From: Pyrodictiaceae archaeon
GTDB lineage: Archaea; Thermoproteota; Thermoprotei_A; Sulfolobales; WANQ01
DNA: 64,000 bases
Assembly (NCBI GenBank): GCA_015521735.1
Contig: WANQ01000003.1
Span: 62,001 to 126,000 of the forward strand
Direction: 5' to 3'
Part shown: positions 56,691 through 64,000 of the stretch, in pieces
Layout: each line of letters opens with the position of its first letter
Numbering within the stretch: the first letter of the stretch is position 1
The notes under the pieces: generated by a model
Told to the model about the DNA's origin: nothing
Databases searched by the model: none
The model's input: only the letters and a program-made list of their open reading frames with translations
Position numbers and translations under genes: made by a program

Positions 56691-56975
56691 GTGAGCGGCG
56701 AGTTATCTGGTTTAATTATAGGGTATAGGAGGGGTACGAATACACAGTATCCTAGTGAGGTTTTGGCGAAGATATATGGTGTTGAGGATAAGAGGCAAGC
56801 CTCAAGGTTTATTGGCTGGAAAGCAGTATATGTTGATCGCTATGGTAACCGCTATAATGGTAGGGTTGTAGGAGTTCATGGTAGAAAAGGTGTTGTGAGG
56901 ATAGTGTTTAAGCCAAACCTACCAGGCCAAGCTATTGGCGAGGAGTTTAGGCTTATACCGCCTAAGCAGGAGTAG
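56691..56975 (+). CDS. rpl35ae: Large-subunit ribosomal protein eL33 (L35Ae)
   Basis: A 94-residue ribosomal protein of the L35Ae family, restricted to eukaryotes and some archaea. Key segments are SGLIIGYRRGTNTQYPSEVLAKIYGV, FIGWKAVYVDRYGNRYNGRVVGVHGRKGVVRIVFKPNLPGQAIG. GTG 56691 is preceded by GGAGG. Its 3' end overlaps the convergent ligase gene by 14 bases. Confidence 0.95.
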   Translation: MSGELSGLIIGYRRGTNTQYPSEVLAKIYGVEDKRQASRFIGWKAVYVDRYGNRYNGRVVGVHGRKGVVRIVFKPNLPGQAIGEEFRLIPPKQE

Positions 56976-58779
56976 CTTGTTCTACTATCTTCCTTAGCTG
57001 TCTCTTATACATTTCGTAGAGTTCTTTTGTTGTAGTAGCGTCTTGTGGTCCTTTATCAGGTCTCCATCTTATGAATCTTGGGAATCTAATAGATATTCCT
57101 ACTCCTTGCTTAGCCCAGTTATAGCAGCATGTGTGGAGTGGTGATAGGGTTAGTTCTGCACCTATGATTTCTGCTACTATCGCTGGCTGGAACCATACAT
57201 CTGGCTTCATCTTGGAGTCTACTCTTGGATGCTTATGTGGTATAACGTATGGTTTGAACATTTCCATCATCTTATCTAGATCTTCATCTGTAAAGCCGCT
57301 TCCAACCTTACATACTGTTCTAAACATGTCTGTTTCTGGGTCATAGGCTGCCATTAGTAGTGCTCCATATTTTCCTCCACGTCTACCTCTACCATAGAAT
57401 GCTCCAACTGCTACAAGGTCTACTGGTTCAATCATTTCGCTCTTATAGTCGCGTTTATACTTTATCCATAGCCAGCCTCTTGCACCTGCTTGGTATATTG
57501 CTTTACCGTGTATGGCTTTTACTACTACTCCTTCTGCTCCATCTTCTATTGCTTTTAGGAAGAATGCTTCTAGTTCCTCTGGTTTATCAGTGATAATGTA
57601 TTCTGCTATGCGGAAGTCTTCTGTCTGCTCTATTATTTCTTCTAGCTTCCTTCTCCTCTCAGGTAGGGTTTTTTGTGTAAGGTCTTCGCCATCAACGTAT
57701 AGTGCGTCAAATAAGTATACTCTTACTGGAACCTCCTTCATAGCTATATGTATGTCATGTTTCCTCTTCCTCCTCATAAGCTCCTGGAATGGTCTAAGCT
57801 CTCCTGTTTCAGGGTCAACTGCTACTATTTCGCCTTCAACTATTGCTTCACGTGCCTTAATGTACTTTTTAGCATATTCTTGTACGTCTGGGTATTGTCG
57901 TGTAATGTTTTCTAGTCTGCGTGAGAAAATCCATATCTGATCGTCTTTCTTATGTATTTGTGCTCTTTCACCATCATACTTGTACTCTACTATGGCCTTA
58001 CCTCCAACTTGTTTCAATATCTCAATGGGGTTACTTAGTCTTTCAGCTAGCATAGGCCTAATTGGAACTCCTACCTGTGGCTTAATTTTCTTCAATTCTT
58101 CTAAGCCCTTGGTAGCTAGGATTTTCGCGATCATTCCAAGGTCTGCTCTAAGATTATAGGCTCTCTCTATTACTGGCCTAAATGCCTGGCTACCAGCATA
58201 CACTATTGCTAACGCGTCCATTATTGTAGCATCTCCTACACCTAGCCTAAGCCTCCCCTCAACAAAGCGTACAATATACTTGGCTTCTCTAGGACTAGCA
58301 TCAGTTAATAGCCTTGCAAGAAGCTTTATCTTAAGATCACGGCTCCCCTCTCCCTGAGCCAACGCTATCTTAGCTAACGTATCATATACTTCCTGTACAG
58401 TAAGCTTCTTCTTAGCTGTCTGAGCCTTAGGTAGGAATGCTAGAATACCTACTGCTCCCTTAGACTTCTTCTCTAACTCCTCCTTAAGCATAGCAGCAGC
58501 TGTACCAAGATCACCATACTTTCTTCTAAGCTTTTCAACATCTGATTCCCTAGCATGAGTTGCAAGAACTATTGCACGGATAATACCCTTCTCCCCCACA
58601 CCTAGTTCAGGTAAGCCCTTCCAATCAGGCCAGAGTTTTCCCTGCATAAAGTACACTACCTTGTCTATGACGTCAGCTGGAGTCTTCTTAAACAACTCTA
58701 CAAGATATAGGGTCATCTGAGTCCTAGAGGTAACAGCCTCGAGTTTCTCAAACGTATTAGCTACTAGCTCAAACTCCAA
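56962..58779 (-). CDS. lig: ATP-dependent DNA ligase
   Basis: Seals nicks in replication and repair. After the N-terminal DNA-binding domain, the nucleotidyltransferase core has motif I KYDGERAQIHK with the AMP lysine, then motifs III-V (VEGEIVAVD, EGVVVKAI, WIKYKRDY), and an OB fold ending in SIRFPRFIRWRPDKG. The frame runs back to 58932, but family members start near EFELVANTFEKLE; TTG 58779 with GGTG about 11 bases upstream gives about 605 residues, the normal length. Confidence 0.95.
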   Translation of the reverse strand: MEFELVANTFEKLEAVTSRTQMTLYLVELFKKTPADVIDKVVYFMQGKLWPDWKGLPELGVGEKGIIRAIVLATHARESDVEKLRRKYGDLGTAAAMLKEELEKKSKGAVGILAFLPKAQTAKKKLTVQEVYDTLAKIALAQGEGSRDLKIKLLARLLTDASPREAKYIVRFVEGRLRLGVGDATIMDALAIVYAGSQAFRPVIERAYNLRADLGMIAKILATKGLEELKKIKPQVGVPIRPMLAERLSNPIEILKQVGGKAIVEYKYDGERAQIHKKDDQIWIFSRRLENITRQYPDVQEYAKKYIKAREAIVEGEIVAVDPETGELRPFQELMRRKRKHDIHIAMKEVPVRVYLFDALYVDGEDLTQKTLPERRRKLEEIIEQTEDFRIAEYIITDKPEELEAFFLKAIEDGAEGVVVKAIHGKAIYQAGARGWLWIKYKRDYKSEMIEPVDLVAVGAFYGRGRRGGKYGALLMAAYDPETDMFRTVCKVGSGFTDEDLDKMMEMFKPYVIPHKHPRVDSKMKPDVWFQPAIVAEIIGAELTLSPLHTCCYNWAKQGVGISIRFPRFIRWRPDKGPQDATTTKELYEMYKRQLRKIVEQATPA

Positions 58780-58943
58780 GGCCTTAAATACACCTCTCAC
58801 TCCAGTCTCTATAGAAATATATTGCTCATACACCCTTAATAGAAGTAGAGGGTCTAGGCCGATGAAGACTACCCGGCAAGTAGGACCGTTAAAAGGGGAG
58901 TGACTGATCAGTGTTACGCTGAGGCACAACACGTAGAGGAATA

Positions 58944-59369
58944 CTAGGGATCAATACCCTCCTTAACCATATAGTTAACTAACTTGTTGAACAAGGACCT
59001 CCATACCTGGATTTCATCTTTAATAGCCTTAAACAATAACTCTCTATCAACATCAGCATACATGTGTACTAGTATATTCCTTAGCCCTACTAGTCCCTCA
59101 AACACCTTTTGCTCATCACTTGTTATAACACCATGTCTACCTAGTATCCTAGCTACATCTCTATAAGTACTTGGTTTCGAGAACCCTTTCTCTGCTATAA
59201 TGTGGTTTCCCAAATCCACTAATATCTCGATCATTATGTGTATGTTTCTTTCAATAGCATCCATCTCTATATCGGATAACTCATCATAGCTTCGTTGCGC
59301 GAAATTAGCAAGTTTAACCATAATGTTATTGAACATGCTGATTTTCCGTCTAAGTCTTGGTGAAACCAT
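58944..59369 (-). CDS. hepT: HEPN-domain toxin HepT
   Basis: Ribonuclease toxin of the HEPN class. The all-helical 141-residue protein carries the catalytic motif R97-N-x3-H102 followed by M-Y104, exactly the R-x4-H-x-Y pattern in which the tyrosine is AMPylated by the partner MntA. It follows the MntA gene by 11 bases. It lies just upstream of the DNA ligase gene. Confidence 0.88.
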   Translation of the reverse strand: MVSPRLRRKISMFNNIMVKLANFAQRSYDELSDIEMDAIERNIHIMIEILVDLGNHIIAEKGFSKPSTYRDVARILGRHGVITSDEQKVFEGLVGLRNILVHMYADVDRELLFKAIKDEIQVWRSLFNKLVNYMVKEGIDP

Positions 59370-59380
59370 GTGTAGCTCCC

Positions 59381-59752
59381 TTAACTATTGGATGTCTTTA
59401 TTCTAAGGTCATTTAAGTCCCTGAATACTCTTAGTCTATCGTCTATTAGCTCGTTTTTATCCAATACTACTAGTGGTTTCCCCTCCCATAATATACTGTA
59501 TGCTAGTTCTACGGGTATGTCGAGGTCTAATATGACTAGGTCTATTCTATCGGTATCCAGTACTTCTACTAGATCACCTATTACGCGTATATATTCTCTT
59601 CCAGTTATCTTCCTACCAAACTTTATAGCTATATCCCAGTCACTTAGAGGGGTTTCTTTACCTCTTATACGGCTACCAAATAATATAATGTACTTTACAC
59701 GCCATTTTTCAGCGATTCTCCTTAATCCTAGTATTTTGGATTCCTCTATCAT
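59381..59752 (-). CDS. mntA: MNT-type nucleotidyltransferase antitoxin MntA
   Basis: A 123-residue minimal nucleotidyltransferase that inactivates the adjacent HEPN toxin by adding AMP. The active site has G26-S27 in FGSRIRG, D38 and D40 in LSDWDIAI, and the third acid around D71 in RIDLVIL. Gene order, antitoxin then toxin, is the usual one for MntA-HepT. A TATA-like ATTTAAAT lies on the minus strand near 59810. Confidence 0.88.
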   Translation of the reverse strand: MIEESKILGLRRIAEKWRVKYIILFGSRIRGKETPLSDWDIAIKFGRKITGREYIRVIGDLVEVLDTDRIDLVILDLDIPVELAYSILWEGKPLVVLDKNELIDDRLRVFRDLNDLRIKTSNS

Positions 59753-59924
59753 AGTTTTAGACCAGGGTTTTTCTGTCTTCTTTCACGTAATTCCAAGTAT
59801 TCATGATTTAAATAATGTTGTCTTCATAGGTTTCTGGAAGTAGTTGTTTTAGCGTAACGCTTAATATCTGGTGTACTCGGTTATCCTTAACAGTGCACTA
59901 TGGAGGGAAGGTGTAGGATAGACC

Positions 59925-60578
59925 ATGCACATACCCGATGGTTTTCTAGATGCTACGACTGTTGCTATAACTTATGCGGTAATGGTAGTGTTCATGGCGT
60001 TAGCTCTAAGGAAAATGGGTAATACTAGTAGAGAGGCATTATCATTGTCAACAGTATTGGCGGCAGGTATATTCGCAGCCCAAATGCTTAACTGGCCTAT
60101 CCCGGGAGGTACGAGCCTACATTTTGTTGGTGGAGCACTTGCAGGTATACTACTTGGACCCTACTTAGGCTTTTTCACAATGTTCCTAGTACTACTCGTG
60201 CAATGCCTAGTATTCCATGATGGAGGCATAACTGCTTTAGGAGCTAATGTACTCAACATGGCTATAATAGATGTCCTAGTAGGATACGGCATGTACATGC
60301 TAGTAGTTAAAAGCCTAGGTAATTCTAGGAAAACTAGGATGCTAGGAGCATTCCTAGGTGGATGGCTAGGAATAACACTAGCTGGTATTGCCTGTGGCCT
60401 AGAAATAGGCTTCTCTCCATCCTTCCCATTAGGAATAACCATAACAGTACCCGTAATGGGTATATGGCATGCAATTCTAGGTGTAATAGAGGGATTGATA
60501 ACAGCTCTCACAGTAGACTACCTATATCCACGTCTACCACACATCCAGTTAGCAATGACAAGAGGTGTAGGTAGGTGA
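59925..60578 (+). CDS. cbiM: CbiM-type substrate-specific component of a Co/Ni ECF transporter
   Basis: Membrane S-component that binds cobalt or nickel. The N terminus is the family signature MHIPDGFLD, in which the N-terminal Met-His coordinates the metal. About six to seven membrane spans follow, with FPIPGGTSLHFVGGALAGILLGPYLG-like loops (here PIPGGTSLHFVGG) and FHDGGITALGANVLNMA. It is first in a CbiM-N-Q-O operon. No cobalamin riboswitch or obvious NikR site was found upstream. Confidence 0.93.
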   Translation: MHIPDGFLDATTVAITYAVMVVFMALALRKMGNTSREALSLSTVLAAGIFAAQMLNWPIPGGTSLHFVGGALAGILLGPYLGFFTMFLVLLVQCLVFHDGGITALGANVLNMAIIDVLVGYGMYMLVVKSLGNSRKTRMLGAFLGGWLGITLAGIACGLEIGFSPSFPLGITITVPVMGIWHAILGVIEGLITALTVDYLYPRLPHIQLAMTRGVGR

Positions 60579-60862
60579 TTGGAAAGAAGGCTTTAATAGC
60601 AATAATAGTCTTAGTATTGATAAGTCCATTATTTGGCGTAATACTAGCCGATATCGTTGGATACCATGAACCACTAGATGTAGCTGCTGAAAAACTAGGG
60701 CTAAGGGATATATCTGAGGAAATTGATTGGACACCATTCTACGACTACACGGTACCAGGATTACCAGATACTATAGGATACATTGTAGCAGGGTTCATAG
60801 GAGTAGGCATAATACTTGGAATAGGCTATCTTCTATTAAGAATTGCTGGTAAAAGGAAATGA
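60575..60862 (+). CDS. cbiN: CbiN-like (PDGLE-type) small membrane component
   Basis: A 95-residue protein with a membrane span at each end (about 6-26 and 66-90) and an extracytoplasmic loop. GYHEPLDVAAEKLGL recalls the PDGLE-domain proteins that replace CbiN/CbiL in many Ni/Co transporters. It starts with GTG 60575 overlapping the cbiM stop (GTGA). Confidence 0.82.
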   Translation: MIGKKALIAIIVLVLISPLFGVILADIVGYHEPLDVAAEKLGLRDISEEIDWTPFYDYTVPGLPDTIGYIVAGFIGVGIILGIGYLLLRIAGKRK

Positions 60863-61626
60863 ACATAGCCTATAAGTATCTAGAAGAACTTAGAGAAGTG
60901 TTTACTCATTTATCACATGACAGATCATGTCTTCTAACCCACTATTCGACAATACCCCTACTAATAATAGTGTTCACAGTATCGTTGAGCAATGCCATTA
61001 TAACTCCTATACTAGCTCTAGCCTTAATGCTAGCTTTAACAGCTGTTGTAGGGTTATTAGAGCATGTCGACGTTAATCTTAGGGTGTTGGCTAAGCCTAT
61101 TGTATACATACTAGCTTTAGCATTGATAGTAACTTTTCCAGCAGTAATCGGCTTTGTAGACGTAGATGTAGGTGAAATACCTGTATTCATCTTAAGAGTA
61201 ATATCTGCTACTACAGTATTCGTTACGGGTATACAGTTGGTTGGATGGCTTAACATCATTTTAGGATTGAGAATACTTAAAATACCAAGTATTCTCCTAG
61301 AACACATTTATCTTACAGTTAAGTTCATACCCATATTCATAGGTGAAGTACTAAGAATGCTCATAGCTAGGGATGCGAGAACACTGGTTCAAGGTGGAAG
61401 GAGTAGTATGTGGAGTCTTTTAGCTTCAACTGTCTCGGATATTATAGTTAGGTCAACTAATAGAGCTTGGAGACTAACACTAGCATTTCAGGCTCGTAGT
61501 CTAGGTAATGGTGTAAGTGGAAGCCACGGTGGCTTATATGATGAGATGAGTGTTTACGATAAAGTTTTGATTATTGTAGCAATACTGGTGGTTCTGGTAG
61601 AAGTTTTACAGCGTGTATGGAGTTGA
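60859..61626 (+). CDS. cbiQ: CbiQ-type transmembrane (T) component of the ECF transporter
   Basis: A 255-residue T-component linking the S-component to the ATPase. Five or so membrane spans occupy about 25-140, followed by a cytoplasmic coupling region with IARDARTLVQGGR and AFQARSLG, the Ala-Arg-x coupling motifs of EcfT proteins. ATGA overlaps with cbiN. Confidence 0.88.
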   Translation: MNIAYKYLEELREVFTHLSHDRSCLLTHYSTIPLLIIVFTVSLSNAIITPILALALMLALTAVVGLLEHVDVNLRVLAKPIVYILALALIVTFPAVIGFVDVDVGEIPVFILRVISATTVFVTGIQLVGWLNIILGLRILKIPSILLEHIYLTVKFIPIFIGEVLRMLIARDARTLVQGGRSSMWSLLASTVSDIIVRSTNRAWRLTLAFQARSLGNGVSGSHGGLYDEMSVYDKVLIIVAILVVLVEVLQRVWS

Positions 61627-62414
61627 AGTGGAGTATTAGTGCTAGAAACCTATGGTTTAGCTATGATGGTAGGACATGGGTTCTACGTGGAGTAAGTCTT
61701 GAAGTAAAGCCTGGAGAAGTAGTTGTTGTCATGGGGCCTACGGGGTGTGGTAAAACAACATTACTCCTACTTCTTGCAGGACTATTAAAACCTAGTAAAG
61801 GTGAAGTATACTATAACTCAAAGCCTCTACAAAGCCTTTTACCAAGCATTAAACGCTATATAGGCTTCTTATTCCAGGATCCCGATGACCAGTTATTTAA
61901 CCCTAGTGTTTATGATGAAATAGCTTTTTCTCTTAGAACACTTGGGTTAGGGGAAGATAAAATACGTGAACGAGTACATAGTATTGCTAGAACTCTAGGA
62001 TTAACTAGTGTTCTCAAACGTCAACCCTATAGGCTTAGTGTTGGCGAGAAAAAGAAGGTTGCACTAGCATCAATACTAGTATATGATCCCAGTATATTGT
62101 TCCTTGACGAGCCTACAGCTAATCTAGACTACTCTACTACAGTGTTCATAGAGAAGCTTATAGTTGAGGCTAAGAGTAAGGGCAAGACAGTAATCATTGC
62201 AAGCCATGACCTAGACTTCACCTTGAGAATAGCAGACAAAATATACGTATTAGTTAACGGTAGCATAGCATCTGAGCATAAGCCAGTAGAACTATTCTCT
62301 AAGTCAAAGCTAGTAGGATACGGGCTTAAGCCTACTAGTATAGTGGAAGTAGTTGAAGAACTCCGCCTTGATAAGTCGATGGTTCTAGAAATAATACGTA
62401 GACTTAAACAGTAA
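61617..62414 (+). CDS. cbiO: CbiO-type ABC ATPase of the ECF transporter
   Basis: A 265-residue ABC ATPase: Walker A GPTGCGKTT, Q-loop LFQDPDDQLFNPSVYDEIAF (the QDPDDQ stretch is typical of EcfA/CbiO), signature LSVGEKKKVALA, Walker B ILFLDEPTANLD and switch histidine ASHDLDF. It overlaps cbiQ by 10 bases and completes the Co/Ni transporter; a single ATPase gene implies a homodimer. Confidence 0.94.
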   Translation: MELKWSISARNLWFSYDGRTWVLRGVSLEVKPGEVVVVMGPTGCGKTTLLLLLAGLLKPSKGEVYYNSKPLQSLLPSIKRYIGFLFQDPDDQLFNPSVYDEIAFSLRTLGLGEDKIRERVHSIARTLGLTSVLKRQPYRLSVGEKKKVALASILVYDPSILFLDEPTANLDYSTTVFIEKLIVEAKSKGKTVIIASHDLDFTLRIADKIYVLVNGSIASEHKPVELFSKSKLVGYGLKPTSIVEVVEELRLDKSMVLEIIRRLKQ

Positions 62415-62889
62415 TAGCCTTAGCTTTCTCAAGACTATAAGCTACTGCAGCCTTAAGTTCTACTAGGAAGAACTCACCCTTAATGTTACGTACAACTACT
62501 TCACGTAGAATACCGTCTTCAGATCTAATATCGTAGTCCAACACCTTGTTTTCCGGGATATCCCCCTTCCTAGCAGCTTCTACTTCCTTAGTCTTTGTTT
62601 CCTCAAGAAATCTTAGTAGGAAGCCCTTAATGTATGGGTCATTAACGCTAACTTCCTGTAAAGGTATTATTCTCACATAGTTTCTACCAACATATAGGTA
62701 GGCTACTACATCCCCTGTACTAGATTTTACCTCAACTACTTTCTCACCAGGACGTGGTTCACGGAATCCTGGAAGCTTACCACCTTCAATTATACTAAGT
62801 AGTAGCTCATATAGTTCCAACTCTCTTTTAAGCTCCTTAACCTTTTCTTTAAGGAATTCCTTTAGTTCTTCCAAGTGGTTTCCAGCCAA
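62404..62889 (-). CDS. Conserved-looking cytoplasmic protein, function unknown
   Basis: A 161-residue protein: an N-terminal charged coiled coil (EELKEFLKEKVKELKRELELYELLL), then a mixed alpha/beta domain with two similar strand-rich segments (VVEVKSSTGDVVAYLYVG, and ILREVVVRNIKGEFFLVELKAAV). Its 3' end overlaps the convergent cbiO by 11 bases. Family not recognised. Confidence 0.65.
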   Translation of the reverse strand: MAGNHLEELKEFLKEKVKELKRELELYELLLSIIEGGKLPGFREPRPGEKVVEVKSSTGDVVAYLYVGRNYVRIIPLQEVSVNDPYIKGFLLRFLEETKTKEVEAARKGDIPENKVLDYDIRSEDGILREVVVRNIKGEFFLVELKAAVAYSLEKAKAITV

Positions 62890-62967
62890 CTATGTATCCC
62901 CTAATACGTTATACTTAATCTCTAAGTACACCATAATTAAGTAGTTAGGCTTATGGGTTGAGGATTG

Positions 62968-63537
62968 CTACTTTAAATACCTTTCAATTACCTCTAAGGG
63001 TTTTAGTGTAAGCCAGTCTATTCTAGGCCCAGAAGGTTTTTTGCCAGTTAATACCTCCTCTATTATCTCCTTTACTACTTCTTGAGGGCTACGATTAGTT
63101 GTGTCAACCTCATATACCTTGTCGGCTCCTTGCTCCTCTAATGCGTTAACCGTACATACCCCTAGTATCTCGGCTGCAATGTTTTCACGAATTTTCTCCC
63201 AAGACCAGTTCTTCCTCCTCAACCTCTCTTCTAGTTCTAGTGGATCAGTTCTCAGTACTATTACTTTGTCAACGTATTCTCTAGGCGCGATTTCTCCATA
63301 GTGTCCATCAACTACTAGTATGTTACAATCCTTTACTAGCTCTCTAAGTCTACTGCGAACACGTTCCTCATCTACTATGTAGCTTCCACGAGATTCATCG
63401 TATCCTACATATAGTTTCTCCTTTAAAACCATTTCCGATAAGTTAACATAGCATGCTCCCAGTTCCTCCGCTAACAGCTTAGCTATAACGGTTTTACCTG
63501 TACCAGGTGTTCCGGAAACAACTATTATCTTAGGCAT
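62968..63537 (-). CDS. AK6/Fap7-like adenylate kinase
   Basis: A 189-residue P-loop kinase of the Fap7/AK6 group, linked to adenylate metabolism and small-subunit ribosome maturation. P-loop GTPGTGKTVIA starts at residue 9; VVDGHYGEIAP is the conserved second motif, and VIVLRTDPLELEERL and RKNWSWEKIRENIAAEI form the lid/NMP region of this family. The start ATG 63537 overlaps the upstream gene's stop by 8 bases (ATGCCTAA), a coupled junction. Confidence 0.9.
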   Translation of the reverse strand: MPKIIVVSGTPGTGKTVIAKLLAEELGACYVNLSEMVLKEKLYVGYDESRGSYIVDEERVRSRLRELVKDCNILVVDGHYGEIAPREYVDKVIVLRTDPLELEERLRRKNWSWEKIRENIAAEILGVCTVNALEEQGADKVYEVDTTNRSPQEVVKEIIEEVLTGKKPSGPRIDWLTLKPLEVIERYLK

Positions 63538-64000
63538 GGGCCCCGCTTCTACCTCTACTCTTCAAGTACATGCCATACTCTGCCAATGCTGCTATTACTC
63601 TTACAGCTCTTTCAGGTGTTTGGTATGCTGGTATACCTTTCTCTTCTATCTTTTTAGCAAACTCCTCAGATATAGCTCCACCAGTAACAACTGCTACCAT
63701 TGGCACCTTATACTTTCTCCAAGCATTTGCTAGGTATTCTACTACTATACCCTTAATTGATGGTGGATGTGGTGGTGTTATAACTACTACAGCATCAAAT
63801 AGGTTTAATGGTAGTAGTTCTTCTAGGACAATCCTATAGCGTTCATCATCTGTATCACCTGTTAAGTCAACTGGATTACGTACAATAACATGTGGTGGTA
63901 GCTTTCTTCTAAGCTTCTCCTGTATGTCTTCTGGTATCTCTGGTACATCTAATCCATATTTTTCAGCATAATCTGATGCTATAACGCCTTCACCACCAGC
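63530..64000 (-). CDS. ADP-forming acyl-CoA synthetase alpha subunit, 3' part
   Basis: The last 156 residues of a gene that continues beyond the right edge. AGGEGVIASDYAEKYGLDVPE, NPVDLTGDTDDERY and the final PAYQTPERAVRVIAALAEYG are characteristic of the alpha subunit (succinyl-CoA synthetase-like and ligase domains) of acetate/acyl-CoA synthetase (ADP-forming), which makes ATP from acyl-CoA in peptide- or sugar-fermenting archaea. The catalytic phosphohistidine lies in the part not in the window. It ends within the first codons of the Fap7-like gene. Confidence 0.88.
   Translation of the reverse strand, partial: AGGEGVIASDYAEKYGLDVPEIPEDIQEKLRRKLPPHVIVRNPVDLTGDTDDERYRIVLEELLPLNLFDAVVVITPPHPPSIKGIVVEYLANAWRKYKVPMVAVVTGGAISEEFAKKIEEKGIPAYQTPERAVRVIAALAEYGMYLKSRGRSGAHA

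Noticed and set aside
59753-59924. Cobalamin riboswitch or nickel operator before cbiM
   Set aside because: No conserved B12-box and no dyad of NikR type; only a weak TATA-like sequence and a ribosome site are seen.

Overview
The window looks like a chromosomal stretch of a hyperthermophilic crenarchaeote, most like the Desulfurococcales group; I cannot name the species. The reasons are a complete CdvA/CdvB/CdvC (ESCRT-type) cell-division cluster, ribosomal protein L35Ae, a Rio2 kinase, a TIP49-like AAA ATPase, NucS, archaeal MAT, an LSm protein, TATA-box promoters with short or absent leaders, many TTG and GTG starts, and an AT-rich genome heavy in CTA, ATA and AGA codons. No rRNA, tRNA, CRISPR array or intact insertion sequence was found. 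Coding density is high and most intergenic gaps are under 150 bases.

Layout. 1-7.8 kb: type IA topoisomerase, then a leftward run of signal peptidase, zinc-ribbon protein, MscS channel, TrkA, TrkH and a small membrane protein, then enolase. 7.9-11.6 kb: a helical protein and the cdvA-cdvB-cdvC cluster. 11.8-17.7 kb: a glycine cleavage locus split into divergent arms (gcvPA-gcvPB leftward, gcvT-gcvH rightward), followed by a PAC2-family protein and Hsp20. 17.7-23.2 kb: DRG-type GTPase, RNase HII, a TIM-barrel protein, a DUF354 protein and several orphans. 23.3-29.4 kb: methyltransferase, a VapBC pair beside decayed sequence, phosphohexomutase, Trm112-like, DUF2153 and orphans. 29.6-36.1 kb: TIP49-like ATPase, PfkB kinase, an Nramp-like transporter with a small partner, HPS/OMPDC-type decarboxylase and CTP synthase. 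36.3-47 kb: ArsR regulator, Rio2, DUF460, MAT, LSm, methyltransferase, NucS, UPF0282, a SPOUT-like protein and NFACT/RqcH. 47-51 kb: five consecutive CBS-domain proteins. 51.3-53.1 kb: Mut7-C, AMMECR1 and a membrane-anchored orphan. 53.1-56.6 kb: an AT-rich, gene-poor island with a WD40/transmembrane/kinase protein and a possibly truncated surface protein. 56.7-64 kb: L35Ae, DNA ligase, a HepT/MntA toxin-antitoxin pair, a CbiMNQO-type metal transporter, a conserved orphan, an Fap7-like kinase and the 3' part of an ADP-forming acyl-CoA synthetase alpha subunit.

Several GC-rich intergenic pieces stand out as RNA candidates: two box C/D sRNA-like elements (about 7831-7895 +, 11785-11846 -), a consensus kink-turn hairpin (44581-44628) and an unassigned structured element (29416-29491). 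Other points of interest are ATGAT-centred dyads in front of each cdv gene, a perfect 20-bp palindrome upstream of the Nramp-like operon, the five-gene CBS array, and several genes whose reading frame stays open upstream of any normal start codon.
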